Positions 31,646 to 44,089 of a stretch of 64,000 bases of DNA are shown one piece after another. Made by a program: the position numbers and the translations under genes. Source of the stretch: Tillus elongatus (Eukaryota > Arthropoda > Insecta > Coleoptera > Cleridae). The notes under the pieces were generated by a model. It was not told the origin of the DNA. It did no database searches and saw only the letters and a program-made list of their open reading frames with translations. The DNA lies in assembly GCA_964006375.1 (NCBI GenBank), contig OZ023267.1, forward strand, positions 21,945,739 to 22,009,738. Reading direction: 5' to 3'. Position 1 is the stretch's first letter, and each line of letters starts with the position of its first letter.

Positions 31646-31934
31646 TCTTTGGGATTTTATTTTTAATTTGGAATAAACTCTAAATATTGTGTACCAAATT
31701 AATTAAAATTTACACCTTAGGTTTATTTGCACTGTTTCTAGACACATGTAAAGTCGCATTCCAGTTACCCTGATACTTACAAAAATATAGCCTTTTCATA
31801 AATATTTTTGTACATTTTTGGGGGGGAAATGCCCGTTATACCTGATATAAGAACTCGTCCGCGGTCTTAATACAACGAAGATATGTGCTAATTTTTGTTA
31901 AAATTAGTTGAGTAATTTTTATAAATATAAAAGA
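31646..31934. other. Unassigned spacer
   Basis: Nothing recognised. Confidence 0.3.
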
Positions 31935-32065
31935 TTTTTAACGGATCTTGGTTTTGGGTTCTAGCGACCCAAATTCTCGCTCATCTCAAGAAATTTTTTC
32001 AAAAGCTTTTCATCGTGAATCCTCTATTAGTGAATTTTTCTTAAGGAAAATTCTCTAAAGGTAGT
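31935..32065 (-). repeat. Modular repeat segment L, no (TA)n
   Basis: Minus-strand L: AAAATTCACTAATAGAGGAT, CTTGAGATGAGCGAGAATTT, AGAACCCAAAACC. The array and R are missing. Confidence 0.65.
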
Positions 32066-32189
32066 CTACTTCAAACGTTTGTATTCGTCGACATGTGTGA
32101 AATATTAATATCGGGTTTTTTCATAATAAATGTTTTTTATAGTGTAGATTGCGCTTATGCATGTTAATAATGACAATTAATTTTTAATA

Positions 32190-33395
32190 TACAGGGTATT
32201 TATCTCTTGCCAAATTTGGAAATATATTTTTTTCAAATGCAACACCCTATATATTTTAACTTTGGTAAATGCAAAATTTCATAAGCCTTCTTTGATGCCA
32301 TATTTGGATAAGCTAAAATGAATACGAAAGCAAATACAGCTGTTCAAAATTTTTATTTGTGCATAGTACAATTCTTATTTTATCTGAATAGATGAAAACA
32401 TTAACAAATCAAACATAAAATGAAAAATTTTATGAACATTTATAAAACATGTTCAACAATATTTCCGGCTTCCTGGATGCAACCTCGAAGATGCACAGTT
32501 TTCTTGGACTCTGTTCAACATCGGCGGGTTAATACTTCTAAAAGCTGTTTGTATACGATTTTTGATGCCTTCCTCAGTTGTTGGTAACTCTTGATATTCT
32601 ATATCACCCACCACCACCCACCCTCCTGGGGAAGAAGTGTAATGGGGTAGATCGGGCAATCTTGCTGGCCATCAGATGTTACCTCCTTGACCTATCCATT
32701 GGTTTTCCAGATACCATAGGACCGTTGATGCTGAAAATCAACTTGATGTACTCAAACTCAATTTTTTCCAGCATAATAATGCATATTATGTTTGGTTACT
32801 ACACCGATATTATTAAAAGTTGCTTCGTCACTAACCAGAACAATATTATAAAAAGTTTGGAATTTCTTCAATCTGGTTGGAAAAACTATTCCAAAAACTG
32901 TTTCTGTTTTCTTTATCTTGGCCAGTAAGTGATTCATGAAGACATAGATGATAACAGAGGATCTTCTTATACCCTGAATACCTGCAATTTCTCTTGTACT
33001 TATCTGCGGATTCTCTTCAATCGCGAACAAAACCTGGAATTCTGCATCCTCATTCGTTGTATCATGGTTTTCATAAGATCTTGTTTTGTATTTTGGGCAC
33101 CAATTTTCGCTAGGGTGTGTTCTTATGTTCTTAAGCGCCTCTGGTTTTGGATGTCGGGCTAACGAATATTTTTCCTGTAAATTCGTGACGCCAGCAGACC
33201 GTTTCTATCAGCCTCTCTCAAAGCGTACACTATCTTTACTAATTATTCAACAGTAAAATTAATTTCAGAACGTAGCGTTATGGTACCATAAGAAAGCTTA
33301 TGAAATTCTCCATTCACCAAAGTCAAAATATACAGGATATTGCATTTTTTTTCAGAGCAAATTTTCTTCCAAAATTCAAGCCTGTTCATTTTTAA
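32190..33395 (-). mobile_element. MLE4: dead mariner-type transposon
   Basis: Left terminal region 32191-32286 (CAGGGTATTTATCTC ... AAATTTCATAAGCC) is mirrored by 33293-33385 (GCTTATGAAATTCTCC ... CCAAAATTCAAG). Minus-strand frames inside hold transposase pieces: ISTREIAGIQGIRRSSV (helix-turn-helix), IVLVSDEATFNN (first catalytic D), and WPARLPDLPHY, where the third catalytic aspartate region is mutated. It is internally deleted between about 32720 and 32760. Confidence 0.7.
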
Positions 33396-33539
33396 CAAAT
33401 CAATTAAGTGCCACCTAGATGATATGTGCCTATCAATTTAAAATGATTTGTCAGAACTAGTTATGTCAGTTTGATATTAACAGGATTAGTTACGAATTTC
33501 TAAAATACCTTAAATATGAACTCATAGGGAAATGCGATA

Positions 33540-34262
33540 TCATTTCTGTTTATGGATATCATTTTTGTTTACGGGTTTTGCAATGGAAACTCAGTTCAAG
33601 CAGTTAACGAATATCGACGGCAATTTTCTCACCGAAGGGTCCCCAATAGAAAACATTCTCAACATTGTTGAAGACAATCCAAAGGAGAGCAGGAGGAGGA
33701 TTGCAAATCAACTCAGAATATGACAGAATTCCGTTTTCAATATGCTCAAGAAAAATAGCTTGAAGCTTTTCCATGTCAACATGTTCAACATCTTAAAGAT
33801 GGCGATAACGTTTCAAGGTTACAATTTGGTGAATAGATTTGTCAAAATCCGACAGTAAGTGAATAAATTTTTTTCAGTGATGAAGCGCCATTTACTTGCG
33901 ATGTTATAAATAATTTTCACAATGGCGAGAAGAACACCCCCATTCTAAGTTTAAACGCAATTTTCAGCATTGATTCAGCATAAATATTTGCTTTGGCCTA
34001 ATCAATGATCAGTCAGTGCGGTCGTTTGTGTTGGATAGGCGTCTTACCGGGAAAGGATATTAACAGTTCGTAGAAGATCATTTTGCAGAAATCATGATAG
34101 GGCCCCTCCCGACTTTACTGTGCGGTATTCACTATCACGGAATTGTGTAAACAATAATTTACTTGGATGCTGGATTGGTAGAGGGGTCCAATAAATTGGC
34201 CAGCAGAGTCTCCAGACCTAAACCCACTCAATTATTTTGTTTGGGGGTGGATCGAGGTGGAA
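33540..34262 (+). pseudogene. MLE5: dead mariner-type transposase
   Basis: Plus-strand pieces: ENILNIVEDNPKESRRRIAN followed by QLRI, a stop, then NSVFNMLKKNSLKLFHVN (helix-turn-helix and HPYHVQ-like linker); FFSDEAPFTC with the first catalytic D; and at the end WPAESPDLNPLNYFVWGW, where the third catalytic D is replaced by N. Several stops and shifts interrupt it. The 3' part runs into segment L at about 34262. Confidence 0.7.
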
Positions 34263-34378
34263 AAAAATCACTATTGAGGAGATCCCGACTTTTGAATTTT
34301 GTCAAAGTTTTTCAAATGAACGCGAAATAGGCCCCCTAGAATCCATATCCATGGTCAGTTTCAATTTTTGATTGGTTA

Positions 34379-34384
<6 letters not shown>
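34263..34384 (+). repeat. Modular repeat segment L
   Basis: GAGGAGATCCCGACTTTTGA ... CATATCCATGGTCAGTTTC leading into (TA)n. Confidence 0.85.

Positions 34385-34455
<71 letters not shown>
34385..34455. repeat. (TA)n microsatellite 14
   Basis: TA core of an L-(TA)n-R unit. Confidence 0.97.
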
Positions 34456-34458
<3 letters not shown>

Positions 34459-34550
34459 ACTGACAACTCAAAAAATAATGGGCCGAATTTGATTAAATTT
34501 GGTGAATACCGTCAGTTTTCAAGTGGCTTGGAGCAGTTCGAGCCAGAAAA
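34456..34550 (+). repeat. Modular repeat segment R (short)
   Basis: CACACTGACAACTCAAAAAA ... TTTGGTGAATACC ... then it breaks into the tandem array. Confidence 0.8.
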
Positions 34551-34577
34551 TCTGCCCAGTCCAAATAGATTAAACAT

Positions 34578-34609
<32 letters not shown>

Positions 34610-35040
34610 CATCCGAGCCAGTTCTGAGCTGACTTTTAATGTATCTAATTTCGACCACTTTAATTGTTTGTAAAAAAAGAAATTGGAAACGCAGCAAGTG
34701 CGTTATGGTAGCGAATTTTTATTAAAATCTGCCCAGTCCAAATAGATTAAACAATGCTTTGTTTTATTTAGAAAGTCGGATTCCCTCCGTCCATACCAAT
34801 TCCGAGGTGACCTTTAATGTATCTAATTTCGACAACGTAATTATAATGCATGTCTGTAAGAAAAGAAATTCGCGACGCAGCAAGTGCGTTATGGTAGCAA
34901 ATTTTTATTAAACAAGGCTTTTTTTAAATTAGATAGTCGGATTCCCTGGTCCGTGCAAGTTCTAAGCTGACCTTTAATGTATCGAGTTTCGACCACGTAA
35001 TTATAATGTATGTTTGTAAGAAAAGAAATTCGCGACGCAG
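34551..35040 (+). repeat. Tandem array of a 160-186 bp unit with M termini
   Basis: Each unit combines TCTGCCCAGTCCAAATAGAT, a CGGATTCC block, a CTGACYTTTAATGTATC block, and the M left terminus GCAGCAAGTGCGTTATGG. The shared GCAG of the terminus falls at 34691, 34877 and 35037, so the spacings are 186 and 160. The first two units start 177 bp apart. Confidence 0.88.
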
Positions 35041-35470
35041 CCAGTGCGTTTTGAATGTGAATTTTTTCTTAATGCTTCAAATTTGAATTGCTCAGTTTGC
35101 TATTAACCTATAAGGTTCGTTGGCCGGGTAACTAGTTTTTTCGGGAACATTTTAAGCTTATTTTCGAAACATTTTTGTACATCTTCAAACATAAAATAAT
35201 TTTGATGATATATGGTACATTGTTTCTACTATATAGGTCGTTTGTTGTTGTTCGCGATTATTTTGGCTGGGGATAATTATCCATTAACCCATTGTCCGAG
35301 TTAAAACATATACTGTTCACATCGTAAAGCAAATTATTGTTAATTTATACACTATATAGGTCATACTGGTAAACAAATTTGATGCCTGCTTTCTTTAAAA
35401 AACACATATTTGCTTTTAAAACATTTTTATGAAAATTCACTACCATAACGCACTTTCTGCGTCCAGACTT
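35031..35470 (+). repeat. Modular repeat segment M, complete but interrupted
   Basis: Runs from CGACGCAGCCAGTGCGTTTT to CTTTCTGCGTCCAGAC. It is split by a 112-bp insertion at 35240-35351. Confidence 0.85.
35240..35351. mobile_element. 112-bp insertion with 12-bp target duplication
   Basis: The host M sequence ACTATATAGGTC occurs at 35228-35239 and again at 35352-35363, exactly flanking 112 bp that other M copies lack. The insert starts GTTTGTTGTTG. It has no obvious terminal repeats or tail. It could be a 5'-truncated retroelement tail or an unknown short element. Confidence 0.75.
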
Positions 35471-36570
35471 TTATTTTTATTTTGACTTCTGAATATACCT
35501 CTGAAATACCTCCTATTCCTCTGGAATTACTCTGTATGCCACACTTATTGTGAGGTTCTTTAAATTATTTTTAAGTTAGTTGTATACATTTTAAAATTCT
35601 GAATATATAAGTTGTTTTAAGAAGTGAATTTTCTGTGTTAACCAGAAAGTTATCTCGCACTTGCTGCATGAGAAATTTTTATGTTTTTAAATATACTAAA
35701 GTAACATTATTTCACTGGAAATTTAACAGTTTTTGGCGTAACATCTTTAATGAAGCATCTAAAAATTTCCAAGCGCACACAAACGCAAATTTTCTTCTCA
35801 GCTCTGACAAAATTTATATTCTGTAAAGCCGCATTCCTGGCGAGACCTTAACAATGATCTCCATTAAAATTCAACAACAGTTATTCAGCAAATAACTCCT
35901 GATAATATTATCGTCCACGAAAATTAGCAGGAGCTTATTAAATTTTTCGCCCAGATAATCATTATTCTGTAGAAGTATTAGCTGAAGAATCCTGTATAAT
36001 TAAATTTGGCCAAATAAATCTAGGTAAAGTAGAATAAACAAATTGATTCAAAGGAATAAATAACTGCAATAAGCTAGAGTTCTTGGGGATAATGTCCTGT
36101 AGGAGGTTTGAGACACGATATAGGCGGAACTCTAGCAAATATTCCACGAGCTGTGTTTGCAAGATTCATGGATTCAGAATTAAATTTACTATCTCTTACT
36201 ATTAAGACAACGTCTGATAGTGGATATCAGCAAGCACGACTGAATTTATTGATTTAATTACTTTTACCTGATAAACTCGACGTGTAGCATTGTTAAATGA
36301 TAATATGTAATTAATTTAACCTTTTAAGTGGCGTAGGTCCGGGAAAACTTTTATTCTAGGGTAGCGTGTCTTTTTAGATTTGTACGAATGTTTGTAAAAC
36401 GCTTTTGCGCCTTTTTTTTTGTAAAAAATTGATATAGATAAAATATGGGGTGAAAAATATCTCATTGATCTTTCACAGACCACATATATTTTAAACTTCA
36501 GTAAGATAACAGTCTCCCATCTTCAGGCAAATAAAATAAAAAGTGTCGATCCAATTTTAGTATTGAAAGA
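35471..36570. other. Unassigned spacer (1.1 kb)
   Basis: No domain or repeat recognised. Confidence 0.4.
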
Positions 36571-36716
<146 letters not shown>

Positions 36717-39700
36717 CGCCATCGCCGGTCCCAAGCCCGGGTAAGAAAGAAGCAGGGGGTGGAGTAACAACCACGTTAAAAAACCAGGGTCCATCTGGCA
36801 CGGACGGTAGTACCCTGTAAGCGCCCCTAGCTAGAGTCACAGGTCTGTCTGGCCGGTGGGTGTACTGCTTCCAGCAGTATGCTCACCGCTACTCGTAACG
36901 ACCGTAGACGGTACATACAGCGCCGCCAACTGTTTGCTGTCCTATTTACCCTTTTGTCCTTAACCATATCACCTTACTCCTTCCTTCATCCCTACCTGGG
37001 CCACCAGGGTTAATTGGTGGCAACTCCATATAAATGGAGCAAAATCAAAGCCCCCGAAAAATGCCGCTGCCTGGGGTTTGCCAGGGCATGTCTGATGTCG
37101 GTGCTGGACATGACAGCGTGCGGGCCGTCAGTGGCGGGGTGCTGGTGAGGCGGGCCCCTGTCATGCAAGAAATTACAGCCCAGAATCAACAGCAGGGGAG
37201 CCTAGTAAGACCAAGACCTCCACCCACTGAGGATGCTGCGCAGGAAAATCAGCCAGCGCTCGCTCAGATGGGATTACCAAGAGGGCGCATGAAATGAACT
37301 ATGGATATGAATAAAACCATTATGCGCATTTACTACAAAGTAAGACAACTCAGACAACAGACGACCGGATATAGGCAACAACTGCCCACCGAATTTTTCA
37401 GAATGTACCCACACATACAGGTGATTCAACAGAGAGTAGCGGATCAGCACCGCGTCATACTTAGGAGTAACCTGATTCCACAAAATAGACTGAATACCAT
37501 CAGACAGGAAGTTGATTATGAATTTACTAACATAGCTGTTACGGAAAATAACGAGAGCCTGTTTGATGGTAGTAATCTGTATCCTGTACATACTAAGCAA
37601 GAAGAGCACATCGAGGGTACGCAAGAAAATGAGGAACTCATCCACAAATTGTCCACAGAAATGAATCGTGCAGTCGCGGAGTATGAAGGAACAAATCCTC
37701 CACCAAATCTACCATTACCTAGGCTAAGATCATCTAGAAAGCCGGCAATTATATTGGAACTTTTGAACAGAATAATTTTACCATCGCACCTTCTAGAGAT
37801 CAACACATTGGAGCACATGCATACACTGATTTACTGTGCAGCAACTGCAGCAATTAAAACCTTAGGCATTATTATTTCTGATTGAAGGCCCACTCACAGA
37901 GACTCGCGTCAAAGACTGCCCCGTGGGAAAAAAAGGTTGATAAGTAGAGTGGAAACACTTCAAAAAGAAATTGGACAACTGACGCAATACACTAGGGGAG
38001 TGCAGACAAGAACATTGCAGAAACAAGTAGATGAGATAATAGGCCGAGTTCGACAACACTCAGCACAAGATCCAGTTAACCGCACTGCACAAGAATGTCT
38101 GGACACCTTAAAACATAGGCTTTCTGTATATGCAGAACGGTTGAGGAGATATAAAGCGAGCAATTGTAGGAACTGCGACAATAGAATGTTTGAACGCTCT
38201 GAAAGGACTTTCTACCGTCAGCTTAATTCAGCTAGGAATGCAACCACTGATGCTTTTCCAAAAAAGGAACAAATTGAAGAGTTCTGGCAAGTTCAACTAG
38301 CCACAACAGCCTCCTGCAATATTGACGAAGAACATCGAGCTTGTCAGAGTTATGACCAAATGCATCATGAGCCGTTTACCACAGATGAAGTCTCCGATGT
38401 TATTAAAGCGCTTTATAATTGGAAGGCACCCGGGCCTGATGGCATCCAAAATTTTGGCTGGAGGAATTTGGGTGTACACATCATCTATTGGCGGTGTTAA
38501 TAAATGATATTATACTTAAACCAAAGAATATGCCATTGTTTTTTACACTAGGAGATACGTATCTTCTGCCAAAGGACCAGTATTGTTCTGCGGACCCCAA
38601 CAGATACCGACCAATAACTTGTCTTCCGACCCTATATAAGTTGATCACATGCTGCCTTGAGAAACGCATATATGCGCACTGTGAACGAAACAACATAATT
38701 GCGAGCCAGCAAAAAGGGTGTGCCAAAAGATCTATGGGATGCAAAGAACAGCTAATAATTAATTCGGTTGTGTGCAGTCAAGCTTACAATGGACGAAGAA
38801 ATCTCTTTGTTGCCTACGTGGATTAAAAAAAGGCATTCCACACGAATGGCTTATAAGTGTGCTGAAGATCTATAAGATCGATACATACATCCTGAGGTTC
38901 CTGTAACACACAATGTCTACCTGGAGAACAAAGATTCAGTTACGGATACAAACGGGTGACAACATCGTAACCAGCACGATATCAATCAGAAGAGGCATAT
39001 TTCAAGGCGACTCGCTAAGCCCATTGTGGTTCTGCCTCGCAGTGAATCCACTATCAAACTGCCTGAACTCCACCAGATAGGGCTTCAGTATAAAAAGCAA
39101 TGGCAGGGAGCAAATAAGGCTAAATCATTTGCTTTATGTGGACGATCTTAAGCTGATGGCCTCCACAAAGAACCACCTGGAACAACTCCTTGAAATCGTA
39201 GCAGGATTTTCCAGAGATATTGACATGCAGTTGGGCTTGATAAATGTGGCACCTTATGTGTAGTCAGAGAGAAAATACAACCAGGTGTATATGAAACGCA
39301 GAACGGCCAGCACATTGCCTCGATGGATGTGAACGAGTGTTATAAATACCTGGGAATACAGCAAGCGAGGAAATTAATCCACTGGGTAATGAAGAAAGAT
39401 CTGACAAATGAGTTTACAAAATCAGCAAAGCAGGTGGTGCGATCACATCTTAACAGCAAGAACCTGACTAAAGCTCTGAATAGATATGCATGATCTGCAG
39501 TAAGCTATTTATTTGGGATTGTGGACTGGCGTAAAACGGAAGTCGAAAATCTAAAACGGAAGGTGCGAACACTCTTAACAAAATCTAAAAAGCATCATCC
39601 CCGTAGTGCTATCGAGCGAGTAACCCTACCTAGACACCAAGGTGGAAGGGGAGTGTTGGATATTGGTAAACAGTTGGACCAGCAGATAGTGAACCTGCGT

Positions 39701-40757
39701 ACATACTTCCATCAGCGGGCGCTTACTTCTGAACTACACCGTGTCATATGCGAGGCAGATGATTCAACACCGCCACGATTAAAAGAAAGTGAAATACCAA
39801 GTCACCATCGGAATGTTCAGGACAAGTTGCAATCTTGGATGCAGAAGCCTCTCCATAGAATACATCTGAATGAGACCTCCCATGCACATGTCGACAAACT
39901 GGTGTCGAACTACTGGTTGGTGTCCGGATAGATGTTTCCAGAGACAGAGGGGTTTTTGCTTGCCATACAAGATCAGGTCATCCCAACAAGAAACTACCTG
40001 AAGTATATAGTTGGAGATAATTCGGTCCAAGGCGACAAATGTAGAGTTGGGTGTCAGTCATCAGAGACTATCCAGGACGTCACCGGAGGACGTTAAGCGT
40101 TTGCTGCAACAAAGTATAAAGATAGGTCCGACGCAGTTGCTAAAATACTTCATCAATAACTGGCTCTGAAACTGGGACTTTTAAATCTTAGTAAGGTGCC
40201 CAACTATAGATACACTCCTGAGCCTGTTCTAGAGAACTCTGGATACAGGTTGTACTTGGATCGGACCGTACTCAACAGACCAACGAGTTGCCCACAACAG
40301 GCCTGATAAAATAATAGTGGATAAGTCCTGCCACCAAGTGACGCTGATTGATGTCGCTATTCCAAATACTAATAACATAGACGTAAAGAACAACAAGAAG
40401 ATCATTAAGTACAGAGACCTCAAGATACAACTAAAGAGACACCGGAGGGAAATAGTGTCAGAGTGATTCCAATAGTCATGTCGTCAACTTGTGTGGTTGC
40501 TAAGAATCTTCGAGAGAACGTTAAGAGACTGGGTCTTGAAGAGCACCTTTATAAGGTTGTGCAGAAGGTAGTAAAACTTGCAGCTGTCCACGCCGTGCGG
40601 AGATTCCTGAGAAATATGGATGTGTCTCGTTGTCGGTCAGGGCCCGATAACTTGGAAAGGGTTCCATCTGAGCTCAGTCCCTTTGGTATCTGAGATACCT
40701 GGGATGAGTGAACGTTCCCCTTTTGAGGGAGTCTGAAAGACCTTCAGGTTAAAGTCG

Positions 40758-40758
<1 letters not shown>
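36717..40758 (+). mobile_element. Dong-type (RLE) LINE inserted in (AAT)n
   Basis: About 4.0 kb from CGCCATCGCCGGTCCCAAGC to CTTCAGGTTAAAGTCGAT. It has (AAT)n immediately before and after, so the element sits within a TAA microsatellite. Dong of Bombyx mori was described as inserting into TAA repeats. The coding region carries a central reverse transcriptase and a C-terminal restriction-like endonuclease, the R2/R4/Dong layout. It appears full length but has about ten stops or shifts. Confidence 0.85.
37034..40695 (+). pseudogene. Dong/R4-type ORF: reverse transcriptase plus restriction-like endonuclease
   Basis: The reading path starts with MEQNQSPRKMPLPGVCQG and an N-terminal helical region to 37884. 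A basic segment follows (about 37937-38300). RT blocks are WKAPGPDGIQ, PNRYRPITCLPTLYKL, a degraded YVDxKKAF region at about 38815-38835, FQGDSLSPLWF and LLYVDDLKLM (YVDD at 39135-39146). The thumb and CCHC-like region includes VTLPRHQGGRGVLDI and YHQRAL-type sequence. Near 40295-40365 is HNRPDKIIVDKSC followed by VTLIDVAIPNT, the PD...D endonuclease signature. It would cleave the target so that the 3' end primes reverse transcription. Many in-frame stops show the copy is dead. Confidence 0.85.

Positions 40759-40853
<95 letters not shown>
40759..40853. repeat. (AAT)n microsatellite
   Basis: TAA array between the 3' end of the first Dong copy and a second truncated copy. Confidence 0.97.
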
Positions 40854-41225
40854 GTTTACAAAACGAGTAAAGCAGATGACGCGAGCACAACTCAACAGCA
40901 AGAACCTGACTAAAGCTTTTAATACATATGCATTTGCCTATTGATTTGGGATTGTAAACTGAAGCAAAATAGACATCGCAAATCTACAACGAAAGGTGCG
41001 AATACTCCTAACAAAAGCAAAAGGCATCGCCCCAGTGGCGCGATCGTAACCCTACTTAGACACCAAGGTGGAAGACGAGTGTTGAATATTGGTAAATGAT
41101 TAGACCAGGAGATATTAAACGTACATATTTCCATCAGCGGGCAGTTAGTTCTAAACTACACCATGCCATATGCGAGGCAGATGATTCAACACCGCCACAA
41201 CTTAAAGAAAGTGAAAGTCACCATG
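40854..41225 (+). mobile_element. Second Dong fragment, truncated at both ends
   Basis: Matches 39415-39800 of the first copy: ACTCAACAGCAAGAACCTGA, AAGGTGCGAATACTCCTAAC, CACCAAGGTGGAAGACGAGT, GCCATATGCGAGGCAGATGA. It has its own mutations and deletions and stops at about 41225. Confidence 0.85.
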
Positions 41226-43420
41226 TGTCACGGGTTTTCTTGATAAAAGATAAAAAGCTTGCCCGGCTTTTGGCCCGTCACAATTTAGGGAAAGGGAGGT
41301 TTCGGAAAAATGAAGAAAGAAGGAAAAGGAAATTTAACAAACCACAGGGAAGAGTAAAGGAGAAAGAATAGTGAATGGTTTCACGCTAGCACCGGGAATT
41401 GGGAACTTCAGCGTCGGCAGTTGGTACCAGGCTCAGCAGGTAGGTCACGACTATTTGCCTATTTCTAGTGACAGGTGCAACGTGCACCAGAAACAGATGT
41501 AAAAGAACAGTGTTGGGGGTTAGGAGTTTACAGATTATTCGACACAAAGTATTTTCGGTTAATTATCTGAGTTAAATAAATACAACGACATCAACGGTAA
41601 GTGAAATTTTAATCACTGGAATCACAACACTATAAGTGAGGAATGGTTACATTAATTAACTGTTGTCTTTTTAGGCGGACACTCAGCGATGGTAAAAAGT
41701 GTGTCACTATGTTCGATATAAATGTTAATTTGACTTATTCTAACAAAGATGCAGAGATCCCCCTTACATTCGACTGTTCGAGTTTACACACAAATACAAG
41801 GTTCAAATATTAACTTAAAGGTATGTATAGCGTTGATTGTAGGTGAAAGCAAAACAAACAAACCAAACTTCGTGGACTTATCTGGGTGTACGTCCGTGTC
41901 CTTCAACGTCTTTGGGCCCGCAGGTATGAGTACTGACCCAGTAAAGGCAGAAAACCACCAGACTTCAGCCCCCCGACAGAAAACGCCAGATAGATGAGGT
42001 TTCTTGTTCCACAAAAAATAAACAATTTTCACTGAATAATTAAAGTTATTAATTGTAAAATAACAAAATCCAGCTTCTAGCTGCAGTCAACTTTACTGTT
42101 AACTTACCGGATTATTAACAAAAATATCATTTCCTGTGAATATTCCTCATTTTCCAAAGAACAAAAAAAGTTTTGATAAGAAGTGATAAGAGAGATGTTA
42201 ATATTTCCTTTTAAGTGAGTTTTATTAAATTTCAGAAAATATATCTGGTAGAAAGAGTGAGATAGAAAAACATGGATAGTCAAAAGAGAGAAGGAGACAG
42301 TACATACCTAAGGGCAATTGCTTTTATTAAAAATGTGAACAAAACCTCAAACTTACTTGTTTACTGTTTTGGACTTAAGGTAATTTTTACAACTGAACTT
42401 AGATGAAGAGGATTATTTATTTGTATTAAACTTCAAACTACAACAGAAGTGAAAGCGTAATTGGCGTCTTTCCAAGGTTTTACAAGTGAGCATAACAAAC
42501 AAACTGTTTATATACCAAAACATGCAAACTGTTATCTACAGAGTGTTCACAAGTGAGTATTATGTCCCTATATTTACTATGTTTTTCCACCCCGGAGGTT
42601 AACAAGCTGGTAGAAATGTTAAGAGAGGTTTAGAACCGTCTCACATGGGACTGATCAGGACAACCTGCTTTTTTCGTAACTGAATTATGTATGCATTAAT
42701 AAAATAATAAACAGAATGAAAATTTTCACGATTCTAAAATAACTTGCAGCTAACAGCATTCGCTGTAAAAGTAAAAACCTTCTGGTCTATTTCTACTCTA
42801 TTACGGGTAATGATATAATTTACACTAGTTAATGAGGTAATATAATTTGCTAGGTTATCTAGCATTAAAATGTACGATCGCATAAAGTTAGACATTTAAA
42901 TGGCATGACCTAAGTCTGCAATTAGGGCATTTCATTAACCGAGTCAGTTAAAAGTTACTACCGGACTATAAAATTCAGGCTACTTGACACTTATTTTTAT
43001 ATAAGTGGTCTTTATGAAATTGGTCGTTTTAGAGTTTACCTTCGTCCTGCTCATCTCTTGCAGCAAGCGTCTTTATTTTCTCATCTCTCCCAGAAAATGT
43101 TATTGCGCCATTTCCGCAGTGTATTTAATCCTTAAAAATTTTCTGAGTCTACATTTTAAAAACTTTCCGCCCCATACATTGTAGCAGTCTTTCATAGTTC
43201 CAAATCAAATGCTTATTAGTGACAACAAAATTTTGTTAATTAAATGCTTTGCCAACGCAGTTATCCTTCTCAGTTCTTTACTACCTTTACCATCATTTTC
43301 AATAATACACTAGAGATACGTTAACAGTCAGTCGATAAACTGGTTGGCCGTCTAGCTTAATTTTATTTTTCGCATGCCTGTCTTTGTTAGTTTTGCTGCA
43401 TCACATTGATTTACAGCTTC
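41226..43420. other. Unassigned DNA, with a purine-rich tract
   Basis: No domain recognised in about 2.2 kb. The part beginning TGTCACGGGTTTTCTTG (41226) is followed by a purine-rich stretch (about 41281-41370) and a less AT-rich segment to 41480. This could be a remnant of an LTR-type sequence, but no matching second copy or coding region is present. Confidence 0.35.
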
Positions 43421-43640
43421 AGTGGTTCAGTGGTAAGAGCGTCTGCTTCTGAACCGAAGGATACTGGTTTTTGATTGCCCTTTCACTTTTTTAGTACATA
43501 CTGTAAATTCATCGATTTGCCCTTACTTGGTGAAACCGGTCCGTACTACATACAGACTTGGAGACTACTTCTCTGTCTTCACTGTTGGGTTTCATTTCTG
43601 TAGGTAAAGGGCGTAGCCAGCGCGTAAGCTAATTGGAGCA
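43421..43640 (+). other. tRNA-derived SINE candidate
   Basis: GGTTCAGTGGTAAGAGCGTC matches a tRNA A-box and D-arm. CGAAGGATACTGGTTTTTGAT is a weak B-box region 35-45 bp on. The downstream 150 bp has no coding sense. The anticodon arm is not convincing, so a SINE or tRNA pseudogene is more likely than a tRNA gene. Confidence 0.5.
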
Positions 43641-44089
43641 AGAGGCACTTATGAATCCTAGATGTTCTAGGATGTTATTCAACGTTTCTGTGTTTGACAG
43701 CATTCTCAGACAGATAAAAATTGAATCAATACGAAATCATGACTACTACAAATAAAGATCTGTTGCTATGTTCATGTTTTTTTGATCAAAAAATTCATCA
43801 AATTGAAAATAAAATGAAACACAGATGACGGATGAGGATTTCAAAATGTCTACGTGATGTATGTCAATATTTAACATAAAAATAGAAGTAACACAAAAAT
43901 AGAATATAGCTAGAACTATAATAACTATAAAAACAATTACAACAATAAAATAACTAAACAATAATAGTAATAAAGCAGACTCTATGCAACGAAAGTATCG
44001 ACATCATCAACTCATTATCTTATTACAACTTTTTTGAAAGAATAGTTAAATTTATTTTCTTTGACTTATTTAATTAGGAAGAAGAATAT
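43641..44089. other. Unassigned spacer
   Basis: Nothing recognised. Confidence 0.35.

Noticed and set aside
31940..32065. Helitron 3' end based on the hairpin near AATTTTTCTTAAGGAAAATT
   Set aside because: The hairpin is at the outer edge of segment L, but no CTRR terminus lies at the expected distance and no TC start was found.
43421..43493. Functional tRNA gene
   Set aside because: Boxes A and B are present but the anticodon and acceptor stems do not pair properly.
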